From positions 196,599 to 248,891 of the forward strand of contig NZ_OCVX01000007.1 of NCBI RefSeq assembly GCF_900232995.1: a DNA stretch of 52,293 nt, read 5' to 3'. Below are positions 40,603 through 49,246 of the stretch, piece by piece (position 1 is the stretch's first letter; every line of letters begins with the position of its first letter). The position numbers were made by a program, and so were the translations under genes. The DNA is from Mycobacterium simulans. GTDB lineage: Bacteria; Actinomycetota; Actinomycetes; Mycobacteriales; Mycobacteriaceae. A model generated the notes under the pieces. The model had not been told where the DNA came from and did not search any database. It saw only the letters and a list, made by a program, of their open reading frames with translations.

Positions 40603-42026
40603 CCAACGCGGTCGTGGTCGGTGCCGGGCCTAACGGCCTGGCCGCGGCCATTCACCTCGCGCGTCACGGCGTTGACGTCCAGGTGCTGGAGGCCAGCGAC
40701 ACGATCGGCGGCGGAGCGCGCTCGGGCGAACTGACGCTGCCCGGAGTCATCCACGACCACTGCTCAGCATTTCACCCGCTCGGTGTCGGCTCACCGTTCT
40801 GGAAGGAGATCGACCTTCAAAGCTACGGGCTGACGTGGAAGTGGCCGGAGATTGACTGCGCGCATCCGCTCGACGACGGCACCGCCGGACTGCTGTTCCA
40901 CTCGATTGACGAGACGGTGGGCCGCATGGGTTCCGATGGCAAACGCTGGCGCTTCGCCTTCGGCGACCTTGCCGCTGGGTTCGACGAGTTGGCCGGCGAT
41001 CTCCTTCGCCCGGTGCTCAACATTCCGCGGCATCCGGTCCGACTGGCCCGGTTCGGTCCGCGGGCGGTGTTGCCCGCCACCGCAATGGCGCGCTGGTTTC
41101 GCACCGAACAGGCACGTGCACTGTTCGGAGGGGCGGCTGCCCACGTCTACACCCGGCTGGACCGGCCCCTGACCGCGTCACTTGGGTTGATGGTCTTGGC
41201 CAGCGGCCATCGCTACGGCTGGCCCGTGGCGCAAGGCGGATCGGGATCGATCGTGCGGGCTCTGGGCGCAGCCGTGCAGGCGCACGGCGGGAGTATCACC
41301 ACCGGCGTTGCCGTCATGAGCCGTCGCGACATTCCCGATGCCGACATCGTCATGCTTGACCTCAGCCCGGCCGCGGTCCTGGCCCTCTACGGCGATGTGA
41401 TGCCGGCCCGGATCAAGCGGTCCTATCGGCGCTTTCGCCAAGGGTCGTCGGCCTTCAAGGTGGACTTCGCGATCGAAGGCGACATCCCGTGGACGAATCC
41501 CGACTGTGGGCGTGCGGGCACCGTCCACCTCGGCGGGACGTTCGCCGAGATCGCCGATACCGAACGTCAACGCGCACAAGGGAAGATGGCGCAGCGCCCG
41601 TTCCTGCTGGTCGGGCAGCAGTACCTGGCCGACCCGTCGCGCTGCGCGGGCAATATCAACCCGATATGGGCTTACGCGCACGTACCGTTCGGCTACACCG
41701 GTGATGCCACCGCCGCCATAACGGACCAGATTGAGCGGTTCGCCCCGGGATTCCGCGATCGCATCGCCGCAACCGTCAGCAAGTCCACCGCCGAACTACA
41801 GGCATACAACGGCAACTACATAGGTGGCGACATCATCGGCGGTGCCAACGACGGGCTGCAGGTCATCTTCCGGCCGCGGGTGGCCGTCGACCCATATGCG
41901 ACCGGTGCGCCGGGGGTCTACCTCTGTTCGCAGTCGGCGCCGCCGGGGGCCGGAATCCACGGATTGTGCGGCTACCATGCCGCCGAGTCAGCGCTGCGGT
42001 CGCTGCGTAAACGGCGCGGCCGATGA
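40599..42026 (+). CDS. FAD-dependent oxidoreductase (carotenoid/phytoene desaturase-like), Rv1432-like
   Basis: 475 residues from ATG 40599, overlapping the previous stop. The N-terminal dinucleotide motif VVVGAGPNGLAAAIHLARHG (residues 5-24) and GGGARSGELTLPGVIHDHCS identify the phytoene desaturase/amine oxidase-type FAD family. The C-terminal FAD block is PGVYLCSQSAPPGAGIHGLC near 437-456. Substrate unknown; a hydrophobic lipid or isoprenoid is likely from the family and the membrane partner. About 80 bases separate it from the convergent PAVAP-repeat gene. Confidence 0.93.
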   Translation: MTNAVVVGAGPNGLAAAIHLARHGVDVQVLEASDTIGGGARSGELTLPGVIHDHCSAFHPLGVGSPFWKEIDLQSYGLTWKWPEIDCAHPLDDGTAGLLFHSIDETVGRMGSDGKRWRFAFGDLAAGFDELAGDLLRPVLNIPRHPVRLARFGPRAVLPATAMARWFRTEQARALFGGAAAHVYTRLDRPLTASLGLMVLASGHRYGWPVAQGGSGSIVRALGAAVQAHGGSITTGVAVMSRRDIPDADIVMLDLSPAAVLALYGDVMPARIKRSYRRFRQGSSAFKVDFAIEGDIPWTNPDCGRAGTVHLGGTFAEIADTERQRAQGKMAQRPFLLVGQQYLADPSRCAGNINPIWAYAHVPFGYTGDATAAITDQIERFAPGFRDRIAATVSKSTAELQAYNGNYIGGDIIGGANDGLQVIFRPRVAVDPYATGAPGVYLCSQSAPPGAGIHGLCGYHAAESALRSLRKRRGR

Positions 42027-42104
42027 AGCCACCATCGGTCGCGACGAACCGGCTCCTGGGCCCGGGGTGGATGGGCCTGCGCAATCCGGAAGGGGAAATT
42101 AGCC

Positions 42105-42818
42105 TCAGCGCGCACCAGTCGTCGGAGCGGCAGCCGGTGGGCCGGGCGGAACCGGCTGACCGGGCACCGGCCCGCCAGCTGGCGCGTTACCACTCGGCGC
42201 ATCCTTAACCCCGGACATGCCAATGAGTGGAGCACCGGCCACACCGTCCGCGGGAGCACCAGCCAACACCGGGCCAAGCGCAATCAGCGGAGTACCAGCC
42301 GGCACCACTGGAAGCGGCGCAACCGCTGGTACTGGTGCGACGGCGGGTACTGGTGCGACGGCGGGTACTGGTGCGACGGCGGGTACTGGTGCGACGGCGG
42401 GTACTGGTGCGACGGCGGGTACTGGTGCGACGGCGGGTACTGGTGCGACGGCGGGTACTGGCGCGACGGCGGGTATTGGGGCAACCGCTGGCACCGGCCC
42501 AGGCACAACGAACGGAACACCAGACATGTCAGTGAGTGCAGCACTGCACACGTCCGCGGCTGCCGGTCCGCTGCCTGCTGCTGGCCCGGTGCCTGCCGCT
42601 GGCCCGCCGCCGGCCGCTGGCCCGCCTCCCGGCCAGCAGCAACCGGCGGCTGCCGCTCCGCCGGCGGCTACCGGCGCGTCGCCCGCCATCCCCTGGATGC
42701 ACGCGTGGCCGCCCGTTATCAGCGGGGTGGCTGCGGCAACCGGGCTTAACGCGATGGCAGCACCGCACAACCCGGCGCTGGCAACCACTCTGATGTTGAA
42801 CCGATCCACAATCCCCAT
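42105..42818 (-). CDS. Secreted Pro/Ala/Val-rich repeat protein, Rv1435c-like
   Basis: 237 residues from ATG 42818; AAAGGAGAG nine bases upstream supports this start over TTG 42827. A hydrophobic stretch VVASAGLCGAAIALSPVAAA acts as signal peptide. The middle contains ten PAVAP(V/I/L) hexapeptide units encoded by an 18-bp tandem repeat, flanked by Gly/Ala/Pro-rich segments (GGGPAAGGGPAAGTGPAAGS). Low-complexity, presumably cell-wall or extracellular. Such repeats vary in number between strains in related proteins. The function is unknown. Confidence 0.83.
   Translation of the reverse strand: MGIVDRFNIRVVASAGLCGAAIALSPVAAATPLITGGHACIQGMAGDAPVAAGGAAAAGCCWPGGGPAAGGGPAAGTGPAAGSGPAAADVCSAALTDMSGVPFVVPGPVPAVAPIPAVAPVPAVAPVPAVAPVPAVAPVPAVAPVPAVAPVPAVAPVPAVAPVPAVAPLPVVPAGTPLIALGPVLAGAPADGVAGAPLIGMSGVKDAPSGNAPAGGPVPGQPVPPGPPAAAPTTGAR
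42319..42492. repeat. 18-bp tandem repeat encoding PAVAPV
   Basis: The unit ACTGGTGCGACGGCGGGT repeats about ten times, with the outer units diverged (GCAACCGCTGGT at both ends). Central units are identical, so the array is recent and likely to vary by slippage. It encodes the hexapeptide PAVAPV on the reverse strand. Confidence 0.9.
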
Positions 42819-43354
42819 CAGCGTCAACTCTCCTTTATTTCGCGCTCAGATCTTCCGCAATCAATTGGTGCAGCAGAACCGCATAGCCCTACCGAGGTCT
42901 TTCTTCAACGTCCGCCCAATTGTCAGCGCTCACGTGGAACACGACCCGCGCCGCACCGCGCCGTTTCCAAATGGTGACGTCACGACGGTGTCACAAGTCG
43001 GCGTAACTTCTGTGGACACCGATGGACCTGCACGAATGTGGTTGGACGCGCCGCACTTTCACGATGCCTTGATTGCGGTGCGGCTTGCACCAGATTGGTC
43101 TAACCCTGCAGCCACGGGTGGCCCGATCGCCTCCGGCGGGATACCGATGTCGTGAACGAATGCCTGCGATATCGATGTGGTCCGCGCATGCCGGCCTTCG
43201 TCACTCGTGGCCGACTTCAACCGTACTTGCTGCAAAGGGTGAACCTGCCCTTTTAGGGGTGCTCGGCAACGGTTGGCCGTCTCATCTAGGCTGACGGCGA
43301 GCAGTTTTTCAGCGGAGGCGAATACGACCCCACAAGTAGACAAGGGAGAGACAG
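42819..43354. promoter_or_regulatory. Intergenic region upstream of gap and of the PAVAP gene
   Basis: About 535 bp between divergent genes, so it carries both promoters. AAAGGAGAG at the left edge serves the PAVAP gene and GGGAGAGACAG at the right edge serves gap. Short open frames across it (for example reverse 43059-43343) have no recognisable motif. Nothing else identified. Confidence 0.5.
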
Positions 43355-44374
43355 GTGACGGTCCGAGTAGGCATCAACGGTTTTGGTCGAATCGGACGCA
43401 ACTTCTACCGGGCCTTATTGGCCCAGAAGGAGCAGGGCACCGCAGATGTCGAGGTGATCGCCGTCAACGACATCACCGACAACAGCACGCTGGCGCACCT
43501 GCTCAAATTCGACTCCATCCTGGGCCGGCTGCCCCATGACGTCAGCCTCGAAGGTGAAGACACCATCGTGGTAGGAACCGACAAGATCAAGGCGCTCGCG
43601 GTGCGGGAGGGGCCTGCGGCATTGCCGTGGGGAGACCTCGGTGTCGACGTCGTCGTCGAGTCCACCGGGCTGTTCACCAACGCGGCCAAGGCCAAGGGGC
43701 ATCTGGACGCCGGCGCCAAGAAGGTGATCATCTCCGCGCCGGCCACCGACGAGGACATCACCATCGTGCTGGGGGTCAACGACGACAAGTACGACGGCAG
43801 CCAGAACATCATCTCCAACGCGTCGTGCACCACGAACTGCCTTGCGCCGCTGGCCAAAGTGCTCGACGACGAGTTCGGCATCGTCAAGGGCCTGATGACC
43901 ACCATCCACGCCTACACCCAGGATCAGAACCTGCAGGACGGACCGCACAAAGACCTGCGCCGGGCTCGCGCCGCGGCGCTGAACATCGTGCCGACCTCGA
44001 CCGGAGCGGCCAAGGCCATCGGCCTGGTGATGCCCCAACTGAAGGGCAAACTTGACGGGTACGCCCTGCGGGTGCCCATCCCCACCGGTTCGGTCACCGA
44101 CCTGACAGCCGACCTGTCCAAATCAGCCAGCGTCGACGAGATCAATGCGGCGTTCAAGGCGGCCGCCGAGGGCAAACTCAAAGGGATCCTGAAGTACTAC
44201 GACGCGCCGATCGTCTCCAGTGACATCGTCACCGATCCGCACAGCTCGATCTTCGACTCCGGCCTGACCAAAGTGATCGGCGACCAGGCCAAAGTGGTGT
44301 CCTGGTACGACAACGAGTGGGGTTACTCCAACCGGCTCGTTGACCTGGTCGCGATGGTCGGCAAGTCGCTATAA
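43355..44374 (+). CDS. gap: Glyceraldehyde-3-phosphate dehydrogenase
   Basis: 339 residues from GTG 43355, with GGGAGAGACAG just upstream. The NAD-binding start TVRVGINGFGRIGRNFYRAL and the catalytic SNASCTTNCLAPLAKV (Cys158) are intact, as is the C-terminal WYDNEWGYSNRLVDL. Glycolytic and gluconeogenic enzyme oxidising glyceraldehyde-3-phosphate to 1,3-bisphosphoglycerate. First gene of the gap-pgk-tpiA operon; pgk follows after 12 bases. Confidence 0.98.
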   Translation: MTVRVGINGFGRIGRNFYRALLAQKEQGTADVEVIAVNDITDNSTLAHLLKFDSILGRLPHDVSLEGEDTIVVGTDKIKALAVREGPAALPWGDLGVDVVVESTGLFTNAAKAKGHLDAGAKKVIISAPATDEDITIVLGVNDDKYDGSQNIISNASCTTNCLAPLAKVLDDEFGIVKGLMTTIHAYTQDQNLQDGPHKDLRRARAAALNIVPTSTGAAKAIGLVMPQLKGKLDGYALRVPIPTGSVTDLTADLSKSASVDEINAAFKAAAEGKLKGILKYYDAPIVSSDIVTDPHSSIFDSGLTKVIGDQAKVVSWYDNEWGYSNRLVDLVAMVGKSL

Positions 44375-44386
44375 GTCCGGGCAGCT

Positions 44387-45637
44387 GTGACAATCCATAA
44401 CCTAAAAGACCTTCTGGCTGAAGGTGTTTCGGGTCGCGGTGTGCTGGTGCGCTCCGATCTGAATGTCCCCCTCGACGACGGCGGCTCTATCACCGACCCA
44501 GGCCGGATCACCGCGTCGGTACCCACGTTGAAGGCGCTGCTCGATGCCGGTGCCAAGGTAGTGGTCACCGCCCACCTTGGCCGTCCCAAGGATGGCCCCG
44601 ACCCCAAGCTGTCGCTGGCGCCGGTCGCCGCAGCGCTGAGTGAGCAGCTGGGCCGGCACGTGCAGTTGGCCGGCGATGTCGTTGGCACCGACGCACTCGC
44701 TCGCGCCGAGGGACTCACCGACGGCGACATCCTGCTGCTGGAGAACATCCGGTTCGACAAGCGCGAGACCAGCAAGGACGACGGTGAGCGCTTGGCCCTG
44801 GCCAAGAAGCTCGCTGAATTGGTTTGGCCCGGAGGCGCTTTCGTCTCCGATGGGTTTGGCGTGGTGCACCGCAAGCAAGCCTCGGTGTACGACATCGCCA
44901 CCCTCTTGCCGCATTACGCGGGCACCCTAGTGGCCGACGAAATTCGGGTGCTGGAGCAGCTGACCAGCTCGACCGAGCGGCCCTATGCGGTGGTGCTGGG
45001 CGGATCGAAGGTGTCCGACAAGCTCGGCGTTATCGAGTCGCTGGCGACGAAGGCCGACAGCATCGTGATCGGCGGCGGCATGTGCTTCACTTTCCTTGCC
45101 GCACAGGGGTTTTCCGTTGGTACGTCGCTGCTGGAAAACGAGATGATCGAAACCTGCCGCAGGTTGATGGAGACCTACGAGGACGTGCTGCGGCTGCCGG
45201 TCGACATCGTGGTCACAGAAAAATTCGACACCAAATCGCCGCCACAGACGGTGGCCGCTGACGCCATCCCCGCCGGCTTGATGGGCCTGGACATCGGCCC
45301 GGGATCGATCAAACGGTTCACCACGTTGCTGTCCAACGCAAAGACCGTGTTCTGGAATGGCCCGATGGGTGTGTTCGAATTTCCCGCGTACGCGGCGGGC
45401 ACCAGAGGGGTCGCCGAGGCGATCGTCACCGCGACCGGCAAGGGCGCCTTCAGCGTGGTCGGCGGTGGCGACTCCGCTGCCGCGGTGCGCGCTCTCGACA
45501 TCTCCGAAGGCGCGTTCTCGCACATCTCCACTGGCGGCGGCGCATCGCTGGAATATCTGGAGGGCAAAACGCTTCCCGGCGTCGAGGTGCTTAGTGGGCC
45601 CCAGCCTGGTCAAGAAAAGGGAGGCGGGAATTCGTGA
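44387..45637 (+). CDS. pgk: Phosphoglycerate kinase
   Basis: 416 residues from GTG 44387. The N-domain substrate motif VLVRSDLNVPLDDGG at residues 20-34, the HLGRPKDGPDPKLSL block and LLLENIRFDKRE, and the C-domain nucleotide motif with GGGDSAAAVRAL near 362 are all present. Transfers the 1,3-bisphosphoglycerate phosphate to ADP. GTG start with a weak upstream purine stretch; the stop overlaps the tpiA GTG. Confidence 0.98.
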   Translation: MTIHNLKDLLAEGVSGRGVLVRSDLNVPLDDGGSITDPGRITASVPTLKALLDAGAKVVVTAHLGRPKDGPDPKLSLAPVAAALSEQLGRHVQLAGDVVGTDALARAEGLTDGDILLLENIRFDKRETSKDDGERLALAKKLAELVWPGGAFVSDGFGVVHRKQASVYDIATLLPHYAGTLVADEIRVLEQLTSSTERPYAVVLGGSKVSDKLGVIESLATKADSIVIGGGMCFTFLAAQGFSVGTSLLENEMIETCRRLMETYEDVLRLPVDIVVTEKFDTKSPPQTVAADAIPAGLMGLDIGPGSIKRFTTLLSNAKTVFWNGPMGVFEFPAYAAGTRGVAEAIVTATGKGAFSVVGGGDSAAAVRALDISEGAFSHISTGGGASLEYLEGKTLPGVEVLSGPQPGQEKGGGNS

Positions 45638-46419
45638 GCCGCAAGCCGCTGATTGCCGGCAACTGGAAGATGAACCTCAATCATTTCGAGGCGATCGCGC
45701 TGGTGCAGAAGATCGCATTCTCGTTGCCAGACAAGTACTACGACAAAGTCGACGTCACGGTCATCCCGCCGTTCACCGATCTGCGCAGCGTGCAAACCCT
45801 GGTCGACGGTGACAAACTGCGATTGACATACGGGGCGCAGGACTTGTCGCCACACGACTCCGGTGCCTATACCGGCGACATCAGTGGGGTCTTCCTGGCC
45901 AAGCTGGGCTGCAGCTACGTCGTCGTTGGGCACTCCGAGCGGCGGACCTACCACAGCGAGGATGACGCGCTGGTCGCCGCCAAGGCGACCGCCGCTCTCA
46001 GGAACGGCCTGACCCCGATCGTCTGTATCGGTGAGCATCTCGATGTCCGCGAGGCGGGAAATCATGTGAGCCACAACGTCGAACAGTTGCGCTGCTCGCT
46101 GGCCGGATTGTCCGCCGACCAGATTGGTGCCGTCGTCATTGCGTACGAGCCGGTCTGGGCCATCGGCACCGGGAGGGTGGCCAGCGCCGCCGACGCCCAG
46201 GAGGTGTGCGCGGCGATCCGGAGCGAGTTGGCGTCGCTAACCTCATCGGGGATTGCCGACACGGTGCGGGTGCTCTACGGCGGATCGGTGAACGCTAAAA
46301 ACGTCGGCGACCTCGTCGCACAGGAAGACATCGACGGCGGCCTAGTCGGAGGGGCGTCGCTGGACGGGGAGCAGTTCGCGACGCTGGCGGCGATCGCCGC
46401 CGGTGGTCCGTTGCCCTGA
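45634..46419 (+). CDS. tpiA: Triosephosphate isomerase
   Basis: 261 residues from GTG 45634, overlapping the pgk stop. Catalytic residues are visible: Lys13 in NWKMNLNHFEA, His in VVGHSERRTYH near 102, Glu in VIAYEPVWAIGTG near 171, and the phosphate-gripping YGGSVNAKNV near 217. GGSV/GGASLD segments close the TIM barrel. Interconverts dihydroxyacetone phosphate and glyceraldehyde-3-phosphate. Ends the gap-pgk-tpiA operon; the next gene is a convergent PPE gene. Confidence 0.98.
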   Translation: MSRKPLIAGNWKMNLNHFEAIALVQKIAFSLPDKYYDKVDVTVIPPFTDLRSVQTLVDGDKLRLTYGAQDLSPHDSGAYTGDISGVFLAKLGCSYVVVGHSERRTYHSEDDALVAAKATAALRNGLTPIVCIGEHLDVREAGNHVSHNVEQLRCSLAGLSADQIGAVVIAYEPVWAIGTGRVASAADAQEVCAAIRSELASLTSSGIADTVRVLYGGSVNAKNVGDLVAQEDIDGGLVGGASLDGEQFATLAAIAAGGPLP

Positions 46420-46471
46420 GCCGCGATGACGAGCCGACGTTGTCGGGCTGACTGACCGGCGGGCTGATGCA

Positions 46472-47686
46472 TCAACCTCCCGCGAGTGGGCGCGACATCA
46501 CTCTAGGCGTGACACCGTATCGGGGCACGACGCCGGCGCGCCCGGTCCCGGCCGCGGCTACCCCAGGCATCCCGGGCATCCCGGGCGCCGCGCTGTCGCC
46601 GGCCGGCAGCGTGGTCATTGGAGTGCCCTGAAGTGCCCTGACCGTGGTGACCGTGGGTGTGGTCCAGCTGGGCGGTACTGACAATTGCCCCACCCAGCCA
46701 GCGCGGCGCAACCCCGCGGATACCTCGCCAAGTCCGATACCGAACCCGCCCTTAGATACCGCATCGCTCAGGGCTTTGACTGAGCTAGCCAGCGGGGCGA
46801 GTCCGGTCGGCGCAGCCTCGACTGCGGGAGCCGCGAGGTTGGGCAATATGCCCAAATTTTTCTCGGCCCCAATGATTCCGGTACCCATTGAGTTTATGTT
46901 GTTGATGGAGCTGACCGTTGCGTACCAAGCCATTATTCCGTCGAGAAAGGTGAAATCGTCCTTGACGAGCGATGGGAACGGCAACGCGTTGACGAATTCG
47001 CCTGCCCCGACGAAAAAGGGCGTCAGCTCGGGCGCGATTGGTAGCAGCAAAGTTCCGATCTCTATTAGTAGGTTCCCGATCCAATTACCGTCGTCGGCGA
47101 CGGCGCCGGCCGCAGCGTTGGTGACCGCGGCGGTCTGGGCGGGTAGACCAGCGGGGTCGGTCGTCTGCTGCGGGGAGGTGAACGGCGTCAACGTGACTGC
47201 GGACACCGAGGTGCCCGCATAATCGTGCATCACGATTGCATCGGTGATCCACATCTGCGCATAGGCGAATTCGGCGGCGGCGATCGCCGTGGAATTCTGG
47301 CCGAAGAAATTGGTTGCATTCAGCCATAGCAGCTGCGCGCGGTTAGCCGCGATGATCGGTGGAGGCACCGTCATCTCAAATGCCAGTTCAAATCCCCTCG
47401 CCGCCGCCGTAGCCTGCAGGGCCGTTTGCTGCGCCTGCGCTGAGGTTGCCTCCAGCCACTCAACGTATGGGGTGACCGCGGCGGCCATCGACACCGACGA
47501 TGGACCCAGCCACTGGCAGCTGGTGAGGTCCGAGATCACCGATCGGTAGATCTCGGCTGTGGACTGCAATTCGGCAGACACCTGCGCCCAGCTCGCCGCG
47601 GCGGCCCGCAGCGAGCCCGACCCCGGACCGGCGTACATCAGCCCCGAGTTGATTTCCGGCGGTAACATCGCGAAATCGGTCAGCAT
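46472..47686 (-). CDS. PPE family protein, PPE-SVP subgroup
   Basis: 404 residues from ATG 47686 (MLTDFAMLPPEINSGLMYAG); the PPE signature is at residues 9-11. PPE domain about 1-180, including SCQWLGPSSVSMAAAVTPYV with the WxG-like turn. The C-terminal part contains VGQLSVPPSWTTPT near 336-349, the GxxSVPxxW motif that defines the SVP subgroup. ESX-5-type export is expected from the family. No PE gene is adjacent. In H37Rv a different small gene lies between tpi and secG, so this PPE gene appears to be an insertion. Confidence 0.95.
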   Translation of the reverse strand: MLTDFAMLPPEINSGLMYAGPGSGSLRAAAASWAQVSAELQSTAEIYRSVISDLTSCQWLGPSSVSMAAAVTPYVEWLEATSAQAQQTALQATAAARGFELAFEMTVPPPIIAANRAQLLWLNATNFFGQNSTAIAAAEFAYAQMWITDAIVMHDYAGTSVSAVTLTPFTSPQQTTDPAGLPAQTAAVTNAAAGAVADDGNWIGNLLIEIGTLLLPIAPELTPFFVGAGEFVNALPFPSLVKDDFTFLDGIMAWYATVSSINNINSMGTGIIGAEKNLGILPNLAAPAVEAAPTGLAPLASSVKALSDAVSKGGFGIGLGEVSAGLRRAGWVGQLSVPPSWTTPTVTTVRALQGTPMTTLPAGDSAAPGMPGMPGVAAAGTGRAGVVPRYGVTPRVMSRPLAGG

Positions 47687-48560
47687 TGCTCTATGCCTCC
47701 ATGGCTGTGGTCGTGGTGACGTTCGCGGCCCAGCTGGGCGCAGACGAACCCCGCGCCGGACCTGGTCACGTCCAGGGGTGTGGTGGCCGGCGCCGGGGGT
47801 GCGATTTGTGTTTGCCCTAGGGGGTCAGACGATGAGGGCGCTTACGCGGGGTGCCGCGGCACTCGCGGTGTCCGGCGCTGGACAAGCCGTCGACTTTCGT
47901 ATGGGAGCAACCGGCGACGGAAAGTTAGCTACCGCTGGACCTTCAGGAATCACCCGCAATGCCATTAGCGACATCCTCTCCGGCGCGTCTCGCTCATCGA
48001 CGCGATTCGCTCGCGTCGAGGCAGGAACCGACCATTGCTCTCTCCGGGACCATGAATCTCACGGAATGTCGCTGTGGTCAACACTATCTTAGAGGTATGA
48101 TTTAAATTCGTGTGGCTTGGTCCGACAAGGTTGGACAGGCAAATGTACAAGCCTTAGACACAGTACTGCGATATCGGGAACCGAGAGTGTCGATGTACAA
48201 AATTTGTACATGAGTGGGTAGTCCGCTTTAGGCAGCAGCAACGCCCGAAATATGGTCGCTTTACGCAGGCATTTTGGCTATTTGCACGCACAGCGGGCCC
48301 GAGTGGTTTTCAGTCCGTGGCCATACCCGACGCCGGGGGATGGGATTCCAAATCACCATGAGTTTGCACGGGAGATTGTGTCGCCTGAAATTATGGTTGC
48401 ACTTTTCAACGCATCCAAGTGTGGCGTTATCGAAACTTCCGCCGACCAATTGCGCAAGGGCAATCCGATGATGGACACCGGGAGATGGAGGTACTGAACA
48501 AGCGGCAACACTCGTATCGCGATCCTGGAGGCGTGTCCGGAGCTTGGTAGGCTGCCGGAC
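47687..48560. promoter_or_regulatory. Long intergenic region upstream of the PPE-SVP gene and secG
   Basis: About 870 bp. The part near 48080-48240 is A/T-rich and has the palindrome described below. Short forward frames (47559-48092, 48252-48497) and a reverse one show no motif I can support; a small decayed gene is possible. It holds the divergent promoters of the PPE gene and probably of secG. Confidence 0.45.
48194..48210. promoter_or_regulatory. TGTACAAAATTTGTACA palindrome (possible operator)
   Basis: A perfect 17-base palindrome centred on 48202. A half-site TGTACAA lies 50 bases upstream at 48144-48150. Two spaced sites of the same half sequence in an A/T-rich intergenic region look like a repressor operator. 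The regulator is unknown. Confidence 0.45.
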
Positions 48561-48794
48561 ATGGAATTGGCCCTGCAGATCACCCTGGTGGTCACCAGTG
48601 TGCTGGTGGTGTTATTGGTGCTGCTGCACCGTGCCAAGGGGGGTGGCCTGTCGACGCTGTTCGGCGGTGGTGTGCAGTCGAGCTTGTCCGGGTCGACGGT
48701 GGTGGAGAAGAACCTGGACCGGTTGACGCTGTTCATTACCGGCATCTGGCTGGTGAGCATCATCGGCATTGCCCTGCTGATCAAGTACCGCTAA
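48561..48794 (+). CDS. secG: Protein translocase subunit SecG
   Basis: 77 residues from ATG 48561. Two membrane helices, LALQITLVVTSVLVVLLVLL (about 3-22) and LFITGIWLVSIIGIALLIKY (about 57-76), joined by the conserved cytoplasmic loop RAKGGGLSTLFGGGVQSSLS. SecG stimulates the SecYE channel. The position after gap-pgk-tpiA is typical for mycobacteria. The 3' half has an inverted partial copy at 49123-49193. Confidence 0.95.
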   Translation: MELALQITLVVTSVLVVLLVLLHRAKGGGLSTLFGGGVQSSLSGSTVVEKNLDRLTLFITGIWLVSIIGIALLIKYR

Positions 48795-49246
48795 CGCCCG
48801 ATCACGCTTCTGAGTCGATGCGCGCTTAGATCGGGCTGCTGGACAACCGCATCGCGGGAACCAGCCACGGTACATCCGCATAATTGCGCATGCCTGCGTC
48901 GCCGCATCCGAATACCTACGACAATTGCCCCCGCAACTTCCGTGAATTGACGGATGGCTTGCCAGCGCACGGCGATAGCCAACGCACTGCGTGACGTCGC
49001 CAATGACGTCGGCGACGTGGATTTCCTCGACCTGCACCACGCGCTGGAAGGCCAACGAGGTATGCGCCTTTGAGGGCCCCGCGTCCCAAATCGTCCGAAC
49101 CTGAGGAAATTGCATCCGTCGGCGGTACTTGATCAACTGGGCTATTCCGGTAATGGACACCAGCCAGACGCCGGTGATGAAACGTGTCAAACCGACGACG
49201 GGAGCCCCGCGAGCGGAGTACGCGATCGCCACTGATACTGGGACCC
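48795..49246. other. Intergenic region with decayed gene pieces between secG and ppc
   Basis: About 450 bp. Forward codons around 48955-49053 read NALRDVANDVGDVDFLDLHH and continue, after a frame change, as EVCAFEGPAS up to a stop near 49113. This resembles the last part of a secreted SGNH/GDSL-type hydrolase, but the stretch is short and broken. The right end is the inverted secG copy. GATACT seven bases before the ppc ATG could be a -10 box of a leaderless message. Confidence 0.35.
49123..49193 (-). repeat. Inverted partial copy of the secG 3' end
   Basis: Read on the reverse strand this segment gives LTRFITGVWLVSITGIAQLI followed by KYR, matching SecG residues about 55-77 (LTLFITGIWLVSIIGIALLI then KYR) in the same frame. 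It corresponds to 48721-48791 with scattered substitutions. It has no start and no stop where secG stops. The pair forms an inverted repeat separated by about 330 bp. Confidence 0.85.
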
